Source: Desulfovibrio legallii (GTDB lineage Bacteria > Desulfobacterota > Desulfovibrionia > Desulfovibrionales > Desulfovibrionaceae). Taken from it: DNA of 64,000 nt. The notes beneath the pieces were generated by a model, which did no database searches, was not told where the DNA came from, and saw only the letters and a program-made list of their open reading frames with translations. Positions 1 through 8,466 of this stretch are shown here, one piece after another. The stretch spans positions 62,001-126,000 of the forward strand of contig NZ_FNBX01000006.1 in the NCBI RefSeq assembly GCF_900102485.1. The letters run 5' to 3'. Positions within the stretch are counted from its first letter, which is position 1. Each line of letters begins with the position of its first letter. A program made the translations under genes and the position numbers.

Positions 1-50
1 CCTTTTGAGAATAATCCCGGCCGCCGCGCGCTGTCAATGTGAGGTATCTC

Positions 51-902
51 ATGTCTGTTTCTCATCCGCAAACGCTGCGTCTGGGGCTTTCGTCCTGCCC
101 TAACGATACGTTTATCTTCCACGCTCTGCTGCACGGCATCGCCCCCGCGCCCCTGCCCTTGCAGCCCCACATGGCCGATGTGGAGGAGCTGAATACCCTT
201 GCCCGTCAGGGAAAGCTGGACGTAACCAAAATATCGCTGGGCGTGGTGCCCTGGATTATGGACGACTACGCGCTGCTTTCTTCGGGCGCGGCCCTGGGCT
301 GGGGGTGCGGCCCCCTGGTGGTGGCGCGCGAATCCCTGCCGCCCACGGCCTGGCGCACGGCCAGCCTGGCGGTGCCCGGGGCCATGACCACGGCCAACCT
401 GCTGTTGACCTTGCACGGCGGCTTTCACGGCCCGCGCCGGGCCATGCTTTTCAGCGACGTTATGCCCGCCGTGGCCCGGGGTGAAGCGGACCTCGGCCTG
501 GTTATTCACGAAGGACGGTTCACCTACGAGCGGCTGGGGCTGGTCAAGGTGCTGGACCTGGGCCAGTGGTGGGAGCAGGAGTACCATCTGCCCTTGCCCC
601 TGGGGGCCATTGCCGTGCGCAGGGATATCCCCCTGCCGACGGCTCTGGCCCTGCAGCGGGCCATTGCCGCAAGCCTGGCCTGCGCCCAGGCCGATCCCGC
701 GGCTTCGCGGGAATTTGTGCGGGCCCACGCGCAGGAAATGGAGGAGCAGGTCACCGAGGCGCATATCAAGACTTTTGTCACCGAGTTCAGCCTGGATCTG
801 GGCCCGGCAGGCCGCGCGGCCATAGAGAATCTGGTGGGCCGCGCCGCTGTGCTCCAGGGCAGGCGTCTGCCCGTGGACGGGCTGTTTCTGTCATCAGAAT
901 AG
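51..902 (+). CDS. mqnD: 1,4-dihydroxy-6-naphthoate synthase (menaquinone, futalosine route)
   Basis: MqnD converts cyclic dehypoxanthine futalosine to 1,4-dihydroxy-6-naphthoate in the futalosine pathway of menaquinone synthesis. The protein opens with the family signature GLSSCPNDTFIFHALLHG, followed by the substrate-cleft segments KLDVTKISLG and GCGPLVVA. It has the bilobed periplasmic-binding-protein-like fold of the family and the usual length of about 283 residues. An in-frame GTG lies at 39, but the ATG at 51 has GAGG six bases upstream and is the better start. The MATE exporter gene follows after 7 bases, so the two are probably cotranscribed. Menaquinone would serve membrane quinone-linked complexes such as the NarI-like protein encoded at 8467-9420. 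The upstream 50 bases hold no other feature that I can see. Confidence 0.93.
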   Translation: MSVSHPQTLRLGLSSCPNDTFIFHALLHGIAPAPLPLQPHMADVEELNTLARQGKLDVTKISLGVVPWIMDDYALLSSGAALGWGCGPLVVARESLPPTAWRTASLAVPGAMTTANLLLTLHGGFHGPRRAMLFSDVMPAVARGEADLGLVIHEGRFTYERLGLVKVLDLGQWWEQEYHLPLPLGAIAVRRDIPLPTALALQRAIAASLACAQADPAASREFVRAHAQEMEEQVTEAHIKTFVTEFSLDLGPAGRAAIENLVGRAAVLQGRRLPVDGLFLSSE

Positions 903-909
903 GTGCCTC

Positions 910-2298
910 ATGCGTTTTTTTTCCTGGGCGGAAGCTCGCCGTTTTTATGCCATAGGACTGCCCATTCTTGTGGCGCAGATAGCCCAGACGGGCATGACCT
1001 TTGTGGATACGGCCCTGGCCGGACAGTACAGCGCCGAGCATATGGCCGCCGTGGCTGTGGCCGGTTCCGTGTGGCAGCCCGTGGCCCTGCTGGGTATCGG
1101 TTGTCTGCTGGCCCTTTCCCCTTTGAGCGCCCAGGCCGTGGGCGGCGGGCGGCCGGACAGGGCCGCGCACCTGCTGCGGCAGGGGCTGTGGCTGACCCTG
1201 GGCCTGAGCCTTGCGCTCATGAGTTTTTTTTATGTGGTTTCCTGGCGCATGGAGGCCTTTGGCCTTGCGCCGCATCTGGCGGCCATTTCCGGCGGCTTTT
1301 TGCGGGCCATGCTCTGGGGGCTGCCCGGATTCTTGCTGTTTGTGAACCAGCGCGGCTTTCTGGAAGGCTTTGCCCGCACCCGGCCGGCCATGATCATCGG
1401 CGTGCTGGGGCTGGTGGTCAACGTGCCCTGCAACTATGTGTTTATTTACGGCAAACTGGGTATGCCGGAGCTGGGCGGCGTGGGCTGCGGCGTGGCCTCG
1501 GCGGTGAGCTTCTGGTTCATGGCCGTGTGCATGTTCCTGCATTTGAATTTCTCACGGCAATACGCTGGGTTGCGGCCGCTGTTCGCGCCCCTCTGGCGCG
1601 GGCCGGAGCGCTTTGACGGAGCGCTGGTGCTGCGGGTGCTGCGCATCGGCCTGCCCGGCGCGCTGGCCCTGTTCTTTGAGGTGGCGCTCTTTGCCGTCAG
1701 CGCCATTCTGCTGGCCCCGCTGGGCACGGTCATGGTGGCCGGGCACCAGATAGCCCTTAATTTCGGGGCGGTGGTTTTTATGGTGCCGCTCTCCATCAGC
1801 ATGACGGCCACCATCCGCGTGGGCGCCTGCCTGGGGGCGGCCCAGGTGGACAGGGCCAGGCTCGCGGCCCGTACCGCCTTGAGCATGAGCGTGGTTTTTG
1901 CCTTGGCCATAGCGGTGCTGACCGTGCTGCTGCGGCGGCAGATCGTGGCCATCTATACGGAAGACGCCGCCGTGGCGGCCCTGGCCGCGCATCTTTTGCT
2001 CTTCGGGGCCGCCTACCAGGTGGTGGACGGCCTGCAGGCCACGGGCATCGGCATCTTGCGCGGGCACAACGACACGCGGATCATCTCCGTCATCTGCTTT
2101 ATGGCCTATGCCGTCATCGGGCTGCCCCTGGGCTTCATTTTGGGGCGCACGGATCTGCTGACCCCGGCGCTGGGGGCCACCGGCTTCTGGATTGCCTATA
2201 TCGTGGCCCTGGGCTTCGGCGCGCTGTGCTACCTTACGCGCCTGCGCTATCTCTACCGCCTGCCCGCCCAGAGCCTGCTGGTCCGCGTGCGGCGTTGA
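910..2298 (+). CDS. MATE-family multidrug/metabolite exporter (NorM type)
   Basis: This is an inner-membrane cation-coupled antiporter of the multidrug and toxic compound extrusion family. The 462 residues form about twelve hydrophobic segments in two homologous halves. The N-terminal half starts GLPILVAQIAQTGMTFVDT and the C-terminal half around residue 245 has GLPGALALFFEVALFAVSA, the duplicated pattern typical of MatE domains. The length matches NorM/YdhE proteins (about 450-460). AGGTG at 901-905 precedes the ATG. It lies 7 bases after mqnD, suggesting one transcript, though no functional link to menaquinone synthesis is known to me. The substrate cannot be told from sequence. Confidence 0.9.
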   Translation: MRFFSWAEARRFYAIGLPILVAQIAQTGMTFVDTALAGQYSAEHMAAVAVAGSVWQPVALLGIGCLLALSPLSAQAVGGGRPDRAAHLLRQGLWLTLGLSLALMSFFYVVSWRMEAFGLAPHLAAISGGFLRAMLWGLPGFLLFVNQRGFLEGFARTRPAMIIGVLGLVVNVPCNYVFIYGKLGMPELGGVGCGVASAVSFWFMAVCMFLHLNFSRQYAGLRPLFAPLWRGPERFDGALVLRVLRIGLPGALALFFEVALFAVSAILLAPLGTVMVAGHQIALNFGAVVFMVPLSISMTATIRVGACLGAAQVDRARLAARTALSMSVVFALAIAVLTVLLRRQIVAIYTEDAAVAALAAHLLLFGAAYQVVDGLQATGIGILRGHNDTRIISVICFMAYAVIGLPLGFILGRTDLLTPALGATGFWIAYIVALGFGALCYLTRLRYLYRLPAQSLLVRVRR

Positions 2299-2325
2299 GA
2301 AGCGCGAGGCGCTTCCCCCTCCGCA

Positions 2326-2350
2326 AAAAGGCCCCCTGCCGCAAGGGGGC
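2326..2350 (-). terminator. Rho-independent terminator, minus strand
   Basis: GCCCCC (2331-2336) pairs with GGGGGC (2345-2350) around an 8-base loop. Read on the minus strand the stem is followed by CTTTTTG. It would stop leftward transcripts from the tRNA-Lys/serS side before they enter the MATE gene. The 2299-2621 gap holds this, a repeat copy and a second terminator. Confidence 0.6.
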
Positions 2351-2385
2351 AGGCGCACAGAGGCCGAGCGGGCTTGCGGAACATC

Positions 2386-2532
2386 TAGAGCAGATTCGTT
2401 TTGAGAATATGCATTCTCAAAGTTTCCGCCACGCTCGTTTCGGCGCTTACCAGCGCAAAGACATTGCGCTTACCACCTCCACAGCGGGCGTCTGTTCACG
2501 CAGCCGCCACGGCATTTCAAAGTTGAAATGCC
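2386..2532 (+). repeat. Dispersed ~145 bp intergenic element, copy A
   Basis: This full-length copy runs from TAGAGCAGATT to the terminal palindrome GGCATTTCAA-AG-TTGAAATGCC. Near its left end is a second palindrome of the form TTTGAGAAT-N4-ATTCTCAAA. The middle carries a GCGCTTA...TTGCGCTTA segment and the block GGGCGTCTG...CACGCAGCCGCC. The same order of blocks is seen at 25476-25620 and 54315-54458, degenerate and inverted at 24445-24588, and internally deleted at 39641-39723. It contains no open reading frame of note. I do not recognise it as a named element. Confidence 0.85.
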
Positions 2533-2576
2533 TGTACACCCTGCCGGATTTGAATATGTGCCCAAGCGCATGTGCC

Positions 2577-2613
2577 AAAAGAAAAGCCCCTGCGGCGGTT
2601 ACCGTAAGGGCTT
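2577..2613 (-). terminator. Terminator of tRNA-Lys (minus strand)
   Basis: On the minus strand AAGCCC is followed about 20 bases later by GGGGCTT and then a TTCTTTT tract (plus-strand AAAAGAAAA at 2577-2585). It begins 9 bases past the CCA end of the tRNA, the expected place for its terminator. Confidence 0.7.
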
Positions 2614-2621
2614 GGAATACT

Positions 2622-2697
2622 TGGTGGGTCGTGCGGGGATCGAACCTGCGACTCTCTGCTTAAAAGGCAGATACTCTACCTACTGAGTTAACGACCC
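2622..2697 (-). tRNA. tRNA-Lys (anticodon UUU), CCA encoded
   Basis: The minus strand reads GGGTCGTTAACTCAG at the 5' end, has an anticodon loop CUUUUAA inside the stem CTGCC/AAGCAG, the T-arm motif GGTTCGATCCC, and the acceptor GCACGACCC followed by encoded CCA. The acceptor ends GGGTCGT and ACGACCC pair perfectly. Length is 76 nt including CCA. It lies 111 bases downstream of serS on the same strand and is followed at once by a terminator. Confidence 0.97.
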
Positions 2698-2808
2698 GTG
2701 TGAGAAGCGCAATATATCCATGAGCCTTGCAGGTGTCAAGAAGATTTCGCAAAATACGCTCTCCGGCTGCCGCGGCTCGCCGCGTCCGGGCGGAATGCGC
2801 TGCGGGCC

Positions 2809-4110
2809 CTATGTGCGGTTCTGTTTGCCGTTGCCATTGCGGGGTTCGATGCATTCCACGCCGTTCATGTAAGGCGCCAGCGCCTTGGGCAGGCGCACGC
2901 TGCCGTCTTTTTGCTGGCCGTTTTCCAGCAGGGCGGCAATGGTGCGGCCCGTGGGCAGGCCGGAGCCGTTGAGCGTGTGCAGATAGGCGGCCTTGCCCCC
3001 CTTGGGCTTGAATCGGATGCCCGCCCGGCGGGCCTGAAAATCCGTGCAGTTGGAGCAGGAGGAAATCTCGCGGTAGGTGTTCTGCGCGGGCAGCCAGACC
3101 TCCAGGTCATAGGTTTTGGCGGCGCTGAAGCCCATGTCCCCGGTGCAGAGGGTAATGACGCGGTAGGGCAGCTCCAGCATCTCCAGCAGGCGGCAGGCGT
3201 GCCCGCGCAGGATTTCGAGCTGGTTAAAGCTGTCTTCCGGATGGGAGAAGCGGACCATCTCCACCTTGGTGAACTGGTGCATGCGGATAATGCCCCGCGT
3301 GTCCTTGCCTGCGCTGCCCGCTTCGGAGCGGAAACAGGGTGTGGCCGCGCAGTAGGCGCGGGGCAGGTCGGTTTCGTCCAGCACCTCGCCGGCGTGCAGG
3401 TTGGTCAGCGGCACTTCGGCCGTGGGGATGAGGTAGTAGTCGTTTTCCCGCAGTTTGAAGAGGTCTTCCTCAAATTTGGGCAGCTGTCCGGTGCCGGTCA
3501 TAGTGGCGCGGTTAACCATATAAGGAGGGCAGACCTCTATATAGTCTTCGTGCCTGGTGTGCTGATCCAGAAAAAAGTTGACCAGCGCCCGCTCCAGGCG
3601 TGCGGCCCAACCCCGCATGACCACGAACCGGCTGCCTGTAAGCCGCGCGGCGCGTTCAAAATCCAGGCCGTCCAGGGCCACGCCCAGCTCGCCGTGTTCG
3701 CGGGGGGGGAAGTCGAAAACGGGGGGCGTGCCCCAGCGGGAGACCTCTACGTTTTCCGTTTCGTCCTTGCCCACGGGCACGGAGGTATCCGGCAGGTTAG
3801 GCACGCGCATGAGCCAGGCTTCCACCTCGGCCTTGGCCTGGGCGGTTTCCCCGTCCAGCTCCTTAATGCGGTCCGCCAGAGCGGTGGATTCGGCCAGCAG
3901 GGCGGCGGCGTCTTCGCCCTTGCGTTTCAGTTCCGCCACCTTGGTCGAGGCTGCGTTGCGCTGCTGCTTCAGACCTTCCACCTGGGTCAGCAGGTTGCGG
4001 CGACGGGCGTCCAGGGCCAGAAATTCCTGAATGTCCAGCCCGGAATGCCGGTCGGCCAAGGCTTTGGCCAGCAGATCCGGCTGGCGTTGCAGCAGTTTGA
4101 GATCCAACAT
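2809..4110 (-). CDS. serS: Seryl-tRNA synthetase
   Basis: This class II aminoacyl-tRNA synthetase charges tRNA-Ser (and tRNA-Sec) with serine in the cytoplasm. The 433-residue protein begins [15 protein letters not shown] long antiparallel coiled-coil tRNA-binding arm follows (about residues 30-105, rich in K, E, A and Q), then the catalytic core. Motif 2 is visible as [14 protein letters not shown] and motif 3 as [18 protein letters not shown]. The chosen ATG at 4110 has AGAGGAG a few bases upstream. An in-frame extension of 37 residues further upstream is low-complexity and lacks this site. A short basic, glycine- and asparagine-rich tail ends the protein. The gene points toward tRNA-Lys. 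Confidence 0.96.
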   Translation of the reverse strand: MLDLKLLQRQPDLLAKALADRHSGLDIQEFLALDARRRNLLTQVEGLKQQRNAASTKVAELKRKGEDAAALLAESTALADRIKELDGETAQAKAEVEAWLMRVPNLPDTSVPVGKDETENVEVSRWGTPPVFDFPPREHGELGVALDGLDFERAARLTGSRFVVMRGWAARLERALVNFFLDQHTRHEDYIEVCPPYMVNRATMTGTGQLPKFEEDLFKLRENDYYLIPTAEVPLTNLHAGEVLDETDLPRAYCAATPCFRSEAGSAGKDTRGIIRMHQFTKVEMVRFSHPEDSFNQLEILRGHACRLLEMLELPYRVITLCTGDMGFSAAKTYDLEVWLPAQNTYREISSCSNCTDFQARRAGIRFKPKGGKAAYLHTLNGSGLPTGRTIAALLENGQQKDGSVRLPKALAPYMNGVECIEPRNGNGKQNRT

Positions 4111-4258
4111 ACCCGCTCCTCTCACAGGGCTGAAAATATCGATCGGCGGGGGAAGTCTTCCCCTCGCAAAAGGCGCGTTTGCGCTTCGCAAGGCTGTAGC
4201 ACGGCCCGCCGCCGCCTGCAAGGCGCGTCCCGGCCCGCGAGGTTTCGGCCGCCGAGCC

Positions 4259-4287
4259 TTGCCAGAAGCTCAGATTCCGTATATAGA
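4259..4287 (+). promoter_or_regulatory. Candidate sigma70 promoter of the lipoprotein operon
   Basis: TTGCCA (4259-4264) and TATAGA (4282-4287) are separated by exactly 17 bases. The lipoprotein ATG lies 45 bases past the -10 element. This is an eye-made match with no transcript evidence. Confidence 0.5.
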
Positions 4288-4332
4288 GGCTGGAGTAATC
4301 TGGAGAATTTCTATACAAACCGCGAGGCCGTC

Positions 4333-4920
4333 ATGAAATCTATCCGCATTGTCCTGTATTGTTCTCTGCTGACCTTGTTGCTTGCGGCCTGCGGGCCCAG
4401 CAACACCGTCCGGCTGCTTGCCCCGCCGCCGCTGGACGGAGCTGTTCTGCCTACGCCCAACGCGCCGCGCGTGACCGTGGTCATGTTTGAAGACAAGCGC
4501 ATGGATCAAACCACCTTGGGGCAGCGGCGCGACAAGAGCGCGTTTGTCACCGGCGACAACGTGCCGCAGTGGATCAGTAAGGCCCTGGCTGACGAACTGG
4601 CCCGCAACGGCCTGCAGATCTCCTACTCCGTGAGTGTGGCTGAGGCCCGCAAAGGCAACCCGGACTACCTGGTCACCGGTCAGGTGGACGAAGCCTGGAT
4701 CAACGAAACCTCCAGTACGGATATGAACACCTCCCTGCGGGTCGGCTATGTGCTGGCCAACCGCCAGGCCCGGATGGTGCGCGAGTCGCTCAACGCTTCC
4801 CAGTCGCGCACGGGGCTGCCTTCCGGCAGCGCTGCGGACAACCTCATGCTGGAGACCCTGTGCGATCTGGTTAAGCCCATGGCCCGCAAAATAGTGCAGA
4901 CCATTGAGACAAAAAAATAA
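4333..4920 (+). CDS. Outer-membrane-type lipoprotein, YajG-like
   Basis: A 195-residue exported lipoprotein. Residues 1-20 form a lipoprotein signal peptide (MKSIRIVLYCSLLTLLLAAC) with lipobox LAAC, so the mature protein would be acylated on Cys20. The residue after the Cys is Gly, with no Asp retention signal, so outer-membrane sorting is plausible. The body has a pattern seen in YajG-type lipoproteins: a proline-rich start, a VTVVMFEDKR strand, a segment of the form W-ISKALADEL-RNG, then DYLVTGQVDEAW. No enzyme motif is visible. The ATG is preceded by GAGG five bases away. The next gene starts 59 bases downstream, so the two may be cotranscribed. The family assignment is tentative; lipoprotein status is secure. 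Confidence 0.8.
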   Translation: MKSIRIVLYCSLLTLLLAACGPSNTVRLLAPPPLDGAVLPTPNAPRVTVVMFEDKRMDQTTLGQRRDKSAFVTGDNVPQWISKALADELARNGLQISYSVSVAEARKGNPDYLVTGQVDEAWINETSSTDMNTSLRVGYVLANRQARMVRESLNASQSRTGLPSGSAADNLMLETLCDLVKPMARKIVQTIETKK

Positions 4921-4978
4921 TTTTTTGACGGCAGCATGCCGCATTTGGGGCGCGCTCTGCCCTTCGGGGTGGGGGCTT

Positions 4979-6232
4979 ATGGCTGTGCCGCCGGTCATTA
5001 TGGCCGGCGGCCTGCTGTTTGGCGGCTTTGCACAGGCGGCCGCCGCGCCCGGCACTGAGGCCGCGCCCGCACCGGCGGCGGCAACGGTCGGTCCCGCGGC
5101 CATAACGGTGGCCGCAGCCTGCCCCGTCAAACCCAACGACGCCCGTCTTGAGCGGGCCTGCGCGGAGGCTGCAGCCTACCTGGAGGCCTTGCGCGGTGCG
5201 TCGGCCCGGCTGCGGCAGCGGCGGGACGTGGCCCTGAGCCTGGACGCGCCGGAAACGCAGGCGGCCTTGGCTGCAGCCTTATATACCCCTGTGTTGCGCC
5301 CGGCGGGCGCGGGCCGGGTGGAAGTGACGCTGGCCCCCCGACCGGATGAGGAGGCGCGCCTGGCCGCGTGGTTGCGCCAACCGCAAGCGCTGGACGTGTA
5401 CCGGCGTCTGTTGCGGGACTATGCGGCTGCGCTCGCCCTGGTGTGCGCGCCGGCCCCGGCCGCCCGCGGCGGAGCGTGGTATCGGGCCAGGGCCGTTTTG
5501 CCAACGTCCGCGCCGCCTGGCGCGGACGCTGCGCCCTCGGCGGATGGGGGCCGTGACGCAGAGGGCCTTGCCGGACGACTGGAGGCCGTGAGCGCGGCCT
5601 TGGCGGCCTTGCGGCCGGATGCGGCCGTCTGGCTTGCGCGTCCTGAAAGCCTCAACGCGCTGGAGCGTGCGGCGGTGCGGCTGCCCCAGAGCGCCGCTGT
5701 CCTGCTCCTGTTGGGCGAAGTGCAATTGCAGCGGGATTTGCCGCAACAGAGCATAGGCGCCTGTACCGCAGCCCTGCGTCTGGCCCCGGAGCTGAACTAC
5801 GCCCGCTTTGTGCGGGCCCTGGCTCACTGGCGGCTGCAGCAGCTGGCCCTGGCTGAAGACGATTTGAGCGCCGCCCTGGCCTCCTGGCACGGCCGGGCCC
5901 CCCAGGGCGCGGAGCGCGCGCGGATGCTGCGGGCGCGCGGGACCGTGCGGCAGCTGCGGCGTCATGCGACGGGCATGTGCGCCGATTTTGCCGCTGCCTG
6001 CGCGCTGGGGGATTGTGAGGGCCTGGCTGCCGCGCGAGCGCAAGGCCAGTGCTTGAAGGCTGCGGCGGCGCAGCCGCCGGAAAAGGCCGCGCCTCCGGCA
6101 AAACAGGACGCAAAGCCCGCACCGCAGCGCAGCCCTGCGGAGGCCGACGGCGCGGTACTGCCCCAGGAGATTTCCGGCCCGGCCGCCTCCCAGGCGACGC
6201 GACCTTCAGGCGGTAAAGGACGACAGCCATGA
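4979..6232 (+). CDS. Exported alanine-rich protein with TPR-like helices, function unknown
   Basis: I do not recognise this gene beyond its layout. From the ATG at 4979 the protein starts with a hydrophobic stretch, PPVIMAGGLLFGGFAQAAAA, that looks like a signal peptide. GGGGTGGGGG lies just upstream. A TTG at 4904 would also be in frame but would overlap the lipoprotein gene and spoil the signal peptide. Residues about 190-340 contain consecutive helical segments (for example SAAVLLLLGEVQLQRD and NYARFVRALAHWRLQQLAL) spaced like tetratricopeptide repeats. A low-complexity Ala/Pro/Gln tail follows. Paired cysteines occur late in the protein. It overlaps the next gene by four bases (ATGA). Placement after a lipoprotein suggests an envelope role, which is inference. 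Confidence 0.7.
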   Translation: MAVPPVIMAGGLLFGGFAQAAAAPGTEAAPAPAAATVGPAAITVAAACPVKPNDARLERACAEAAAYLEALRGASARLRQRRDVALSLDAPETQAALAAALYTPVLRPAGAGRVEVTLAPRPDEEARLAAWLRQPQALDVYRRLLRDYAAALALVCAPAPAARGGAWYRARAVLPTSAPPGADAAPSADGGRDAEGLAGRLEAVSAALAALRPDAAVWLARPESLNALERAAVRLPQSAAVLLLLGEVQLQRDLPQQSIGACTAALRLAPELNYARFVRALAHWRLQQLALAEDDLSAALASWHGRAPQGAERARMLRARGTVRQLRRHATGMCADFAAACALGDCEGLAAARAQGQCLKAAAAQPPEKAAPPAKQDAKPAPQRSPAEADGAVLPQEISGPAASQATRPSGGKGRQP

Positions 6233-6573
6233 GGAACGATGTGCCCCTGAAAGTGTACGGCCACCTGTATCCGGTGGACGCGGCCGGGTACGCCGCCCTG
6301 GCGGCGGCCTGCGCCGACGCGCTGCCTGCCGCGGATGACGTGCCCGTGCTGGAGCGCGAGGGCGACATGGCCCGCATTTCGTTTGAAGGTGTTTATTTTC
6401 CTGTGGACGCAGTGCTGGCCGCCGTGCGCGCCCAGCTTCGGCCTGAGCAGCGCGGCAAGCTGGACGTGCTGGATTTGGAGGCCTGGCGGCTGACGCGCCA
6501 CACCTTTGACCAGGGCGCGGTGCGGAGCCACAGCGCTTCCCTCAACAGCGTGCTGGATTATTCCGGATTTTGA
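6229..6573 (+). CDS. Conserved-looking small protein of unknown function
   Basis: A 114-residue protein that I do not recognise. It begins MRNDVPLKVYGHLYPVD and has no signal peptide or membrane segment. The composition is normal for a soluble protein, mixed alpha/beta by eye, with an acidic middle and the repeated motif YFPVDA/LYPVDA, at residues about 14-18 and 56-61. It starts inside the stop codon of the preceding gene (ATGA), which implies translational coupling and supports it being real. It is the last gene of the rightward run that starts at 4333. A bidirectional terminator lies about 200 bases further on. Confidence 0.65.
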   Translation: MRNDVPLKVYGHLYPVDAAGYAALAAACADALPAADDVPVLEREGDMARISFEGVYFPVDAVLAAVRAQLRPEQRGKLDVLDLEAWRLTRHTFDQGAVRSHSASLNSVLDYSGF

Positions 6574-6625
6574 GCCCGCAGTCAGACCGCCGCGTCAAGC
6601 GGACGCGCCTTGGTGCAGCGCTGTG

Positions 6626-6715
6626 CCCCCCCCCCCCGATATATTCTGACGGCTGCGCAAGCAGGCGTTCGCCACAAAGGCGTAAACGCCGGAGTGAGCA
6701 TTTGGCCTGCCGTTG
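6626..6715. repeat. Poly-C tract and possible decayed copy of the 145 bp element
   Basis: A run of 12 C (6626-6637) is followed by about 70 bases that resemble the inverted form of the dispersed element: GGCTGCG, then AGCAGGCG, AAGGCGTAAACGCC, and GTGAGCATTTGGCCTGCCG occur in the same order as in the reverse complement of the 54315-54458 copy. The central part is missing. The similarity is partial and may be wrong. Confidence 0.35.
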
Positions 6716-6768
6716 AAAGGCAGTGGCAGGAGTGACCCGCTCTGAGCGCTTGGCGCGGGAACAATGTT

Positions 6769-6803
6769 GACGGCCCATCCCGGTTCTGCCGGGATGGGCC
6801 GTC
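6769..6803. terminator. Bidirectional hairpin terminator between convergent genes
   Basis: GACGGCCCATCCCGG (6769-6783) pairs perfectly with CCGGGATGGGCCGTC (6789-6803) around a five-base loop. It sits between the end of the small unknown gene and the end of the Fe-S protein gene. T-tracts are weak on both sides, so efficiency is uncertain. Confidence 0.7.
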
Positions 6804-6842
6804 GTTGTCGCGCGGCAAGCGCGCTTGCGGATGCGGTTTTGG

Positions 6843-8456
6843 TTACGCTTCGGCCTCGGCTTCTTCCTCGGCGCCCTCAAACTTGATATAGCCGGGGTTC
6901 ACGTTGGTCATGGCGTTGACAATGAGCTCCACCAGACCGCCGTAGGCGAAGTTGTTCTTGGTGTACAGGTCGTTGTGCTCCAGAATTTCGCGAATTTGCC
7001 CTTTGCAGTTGGAGCAGGGGGCGCAGATGTACTTTTTGGTTTCCGGCCCCAGGCAGTCCTTGAAGGCTTCGCTGATCTGCCACATCTTTTTGCGGCCAGA
7101 GATGTTGCCGCGCCATTGTTCGATATTGTTGCGGGTCATGATGGCAAAGCCGGATCCGCCGCCGCAGCAGTAGTTATCAACGCCGTGGCAAGGCATTTCG
7201 CGGAACTTGGGCGCGATTTTGCGCAGGATTTCGCGTTGCGGCTCCACAATGCCCATAAGACGCACGATGTTGCAGGGGTCGTGCAGGGTCACGGGAAAGT
7301 CGTTGCGCGCCGGGTCCAGCTTGAGGCGGCCGCTCATGACGATGTCGCGCAGGGTCACATAGCAGCTTTCGCGCGGCACCTGGTATTCATAGGGGATAAC
7401 GCGGTCGGCGATGACGGTGAGGGCCTTGTGGGCGTGGCCGCATTCGCCGATGACGATCTTCTTCACGCCCAGTTCCTTGGCCGCCATCATGTGCTGCAAG
7501 GCGATGCGGGCGGTCTGGGCGTCGTCGTAAAACACGCCGTAGTTCACGCCGTCATAGGCCATGGCGTGGCTGGAGAGCGTCCAGGAGAGGCCCGCCTCCT
7601 GAAAGATGAGGGAGAAGGCGGCGATGTTTTCGGGCCAGGCCATGATTTCGCCCGCGTTGTGCAGCAGCATGATGTCCGCACCCTTGACGTCAAAGGGCGT
7701 GTGGATGCCCACGCCGGTGATCTCGGTGTAGTCCTCGTCGATGAACTCCACGTTGTCCTTGACCACTTCCGGCGTCATGCCTGTGGAGGAGCCGCACTTC
7801 ATCTGGTTCATGGTGCCTTTTTCGTGCAGTTCCTTGGGGTAGATGCCGAGCTCCTGGCTGAACAGCTTGCGGATCTCGCGGGCCAGCAGGCCGTTGTCCA
7901 CGCCGATGGGGCAGACCTGGGCGCAGCGGCGGCAGAGGTTGCAGCGGTAGGCCAGCTCGCCCAGGCGTGCCACGGTTTTCCAGTTGAGGTGCATGTCGCC
8001 GTAGCGCCATTTGGCCAGGGGCTCCTTCTTCACATACTGCTTGTAGATGCGGCGGAAAATCTCGGAGCGGAAGTTGGGCCGGTACATCTCGTTTTTGCCG
8101 GACATCTCATACAAATGGCAGGCCTCGGAACAGGAGTTGCACTGGGCGCAGTAGTCCATGCTGGTTTCCAGCATGGGCAGGAAGGTCCAGTTGTTTTCCT
8201 TGCTGAAGAGCTTGCGCATGCCATTGAGGAATTTGTTGACCAGCTCTTCTTCCTCTTCCTTGTTCTTGGGCTTGGGGATATTCAGCACGCAGACGTCGTC
8301 GAGAATACAGGCGGTTTCGGCCTTCTGTTCCTCGGTAAAGGGCTTCCAGGGCATGGTGGCCATGTCCACGGGCAGCTCAGGAATGTCTTTGAGGTCAATG
8401 CTGACCATCTGCCCTTCGGCGGTGGAAACGTCGGTCAATTGCAGGTTGTCTTTCAT
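6843..8456 (-). CDS. HdrD/TmcB/DsrK-like Fe-S protein with CCG domains
   Basis: This is a cytoplasm-facing iron-sulfur subunit of a membrane electron-transfer complex related to heterodisulfide reductase. It is 537 residues long. Two [4Fe-4S] ferredoxin motifs lie near residues 105-200: CAQCNSCSEACH and CNLCRRCAQVCP. Further on are cysteine-rich CCG-type segments, including NYCCGGGSG and CAPCSNC, which in relatives bind a catalytic [4Fe-4S] centre. The C-terminus is a Glu/Ala run. The ATG at 8456 has GGGAG upstream. It is cotranscribed with the NarI-like gene 10 bases upstream. The set looks like TmcB-TmcC or DsrK-DsrM, but no cytochrome c or other subunit gene follows. The likely role is passing electrons between the menaquinone pool and a cytoplasmic thiol/disulfide or Fe-S partner (inferred). 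I leave the symbol open because sequence alone does not separate these families here. Confidence 0.85.
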   Translation of the reverse strand: MKDNLQLTDVSTAEGQMVSIDLKDIPELPVDMATMPWKPFTEEQKAETACILDDVCVLNIPKPKNKEEEEELVNKFLNGMRKLFSKENNWTFLPMLETSMDYCAQCNSCSEACHLYEMSGKNEMYRPNFRSEIFRRIYKQYVKKEPLAKWRYGDMHLNWKTVARLGELAYRCNLCRRCAQVCPIGVDNGLLAREIRKLFSQELGIYPKELHEKGTMNQMKCGSSTGMTPEVVKDNVEFIDEDYTEITGVGIHTPFDVKGADIMLLHNAGEIMAWPENIAAFSLIFQEAGLSWTLSSHAMAYDGVNYGVFYDDAQTARIALQHMMAAKELGVKKIVIGECGHAHKALTVIADRVIPYEYQVPRESCYVTLRDIVMSGRLKLDPARNDFPVTLHDPCNIVRLMGIVEPQREILRKIAPKFREMPCHGVDNYCCGGGSGFAIMTRNNIEQWRGNISGRKKMWQISEAFKDCLGPETKKYICAPCSNCKGQIREILEHNDLYTKNNFAYGGLVELIVNAMTNVNPGYIKFEGAEEEAEAEA

Positions 8457-8466
8457 GTGGGACTCC

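Noticed and set aside
2911-4332. N-terminal extension of the lipoprotein frame across serS
   Set aside because: The frame is open only by chance opposite serS. The lipobox start at 4333 is the real one.
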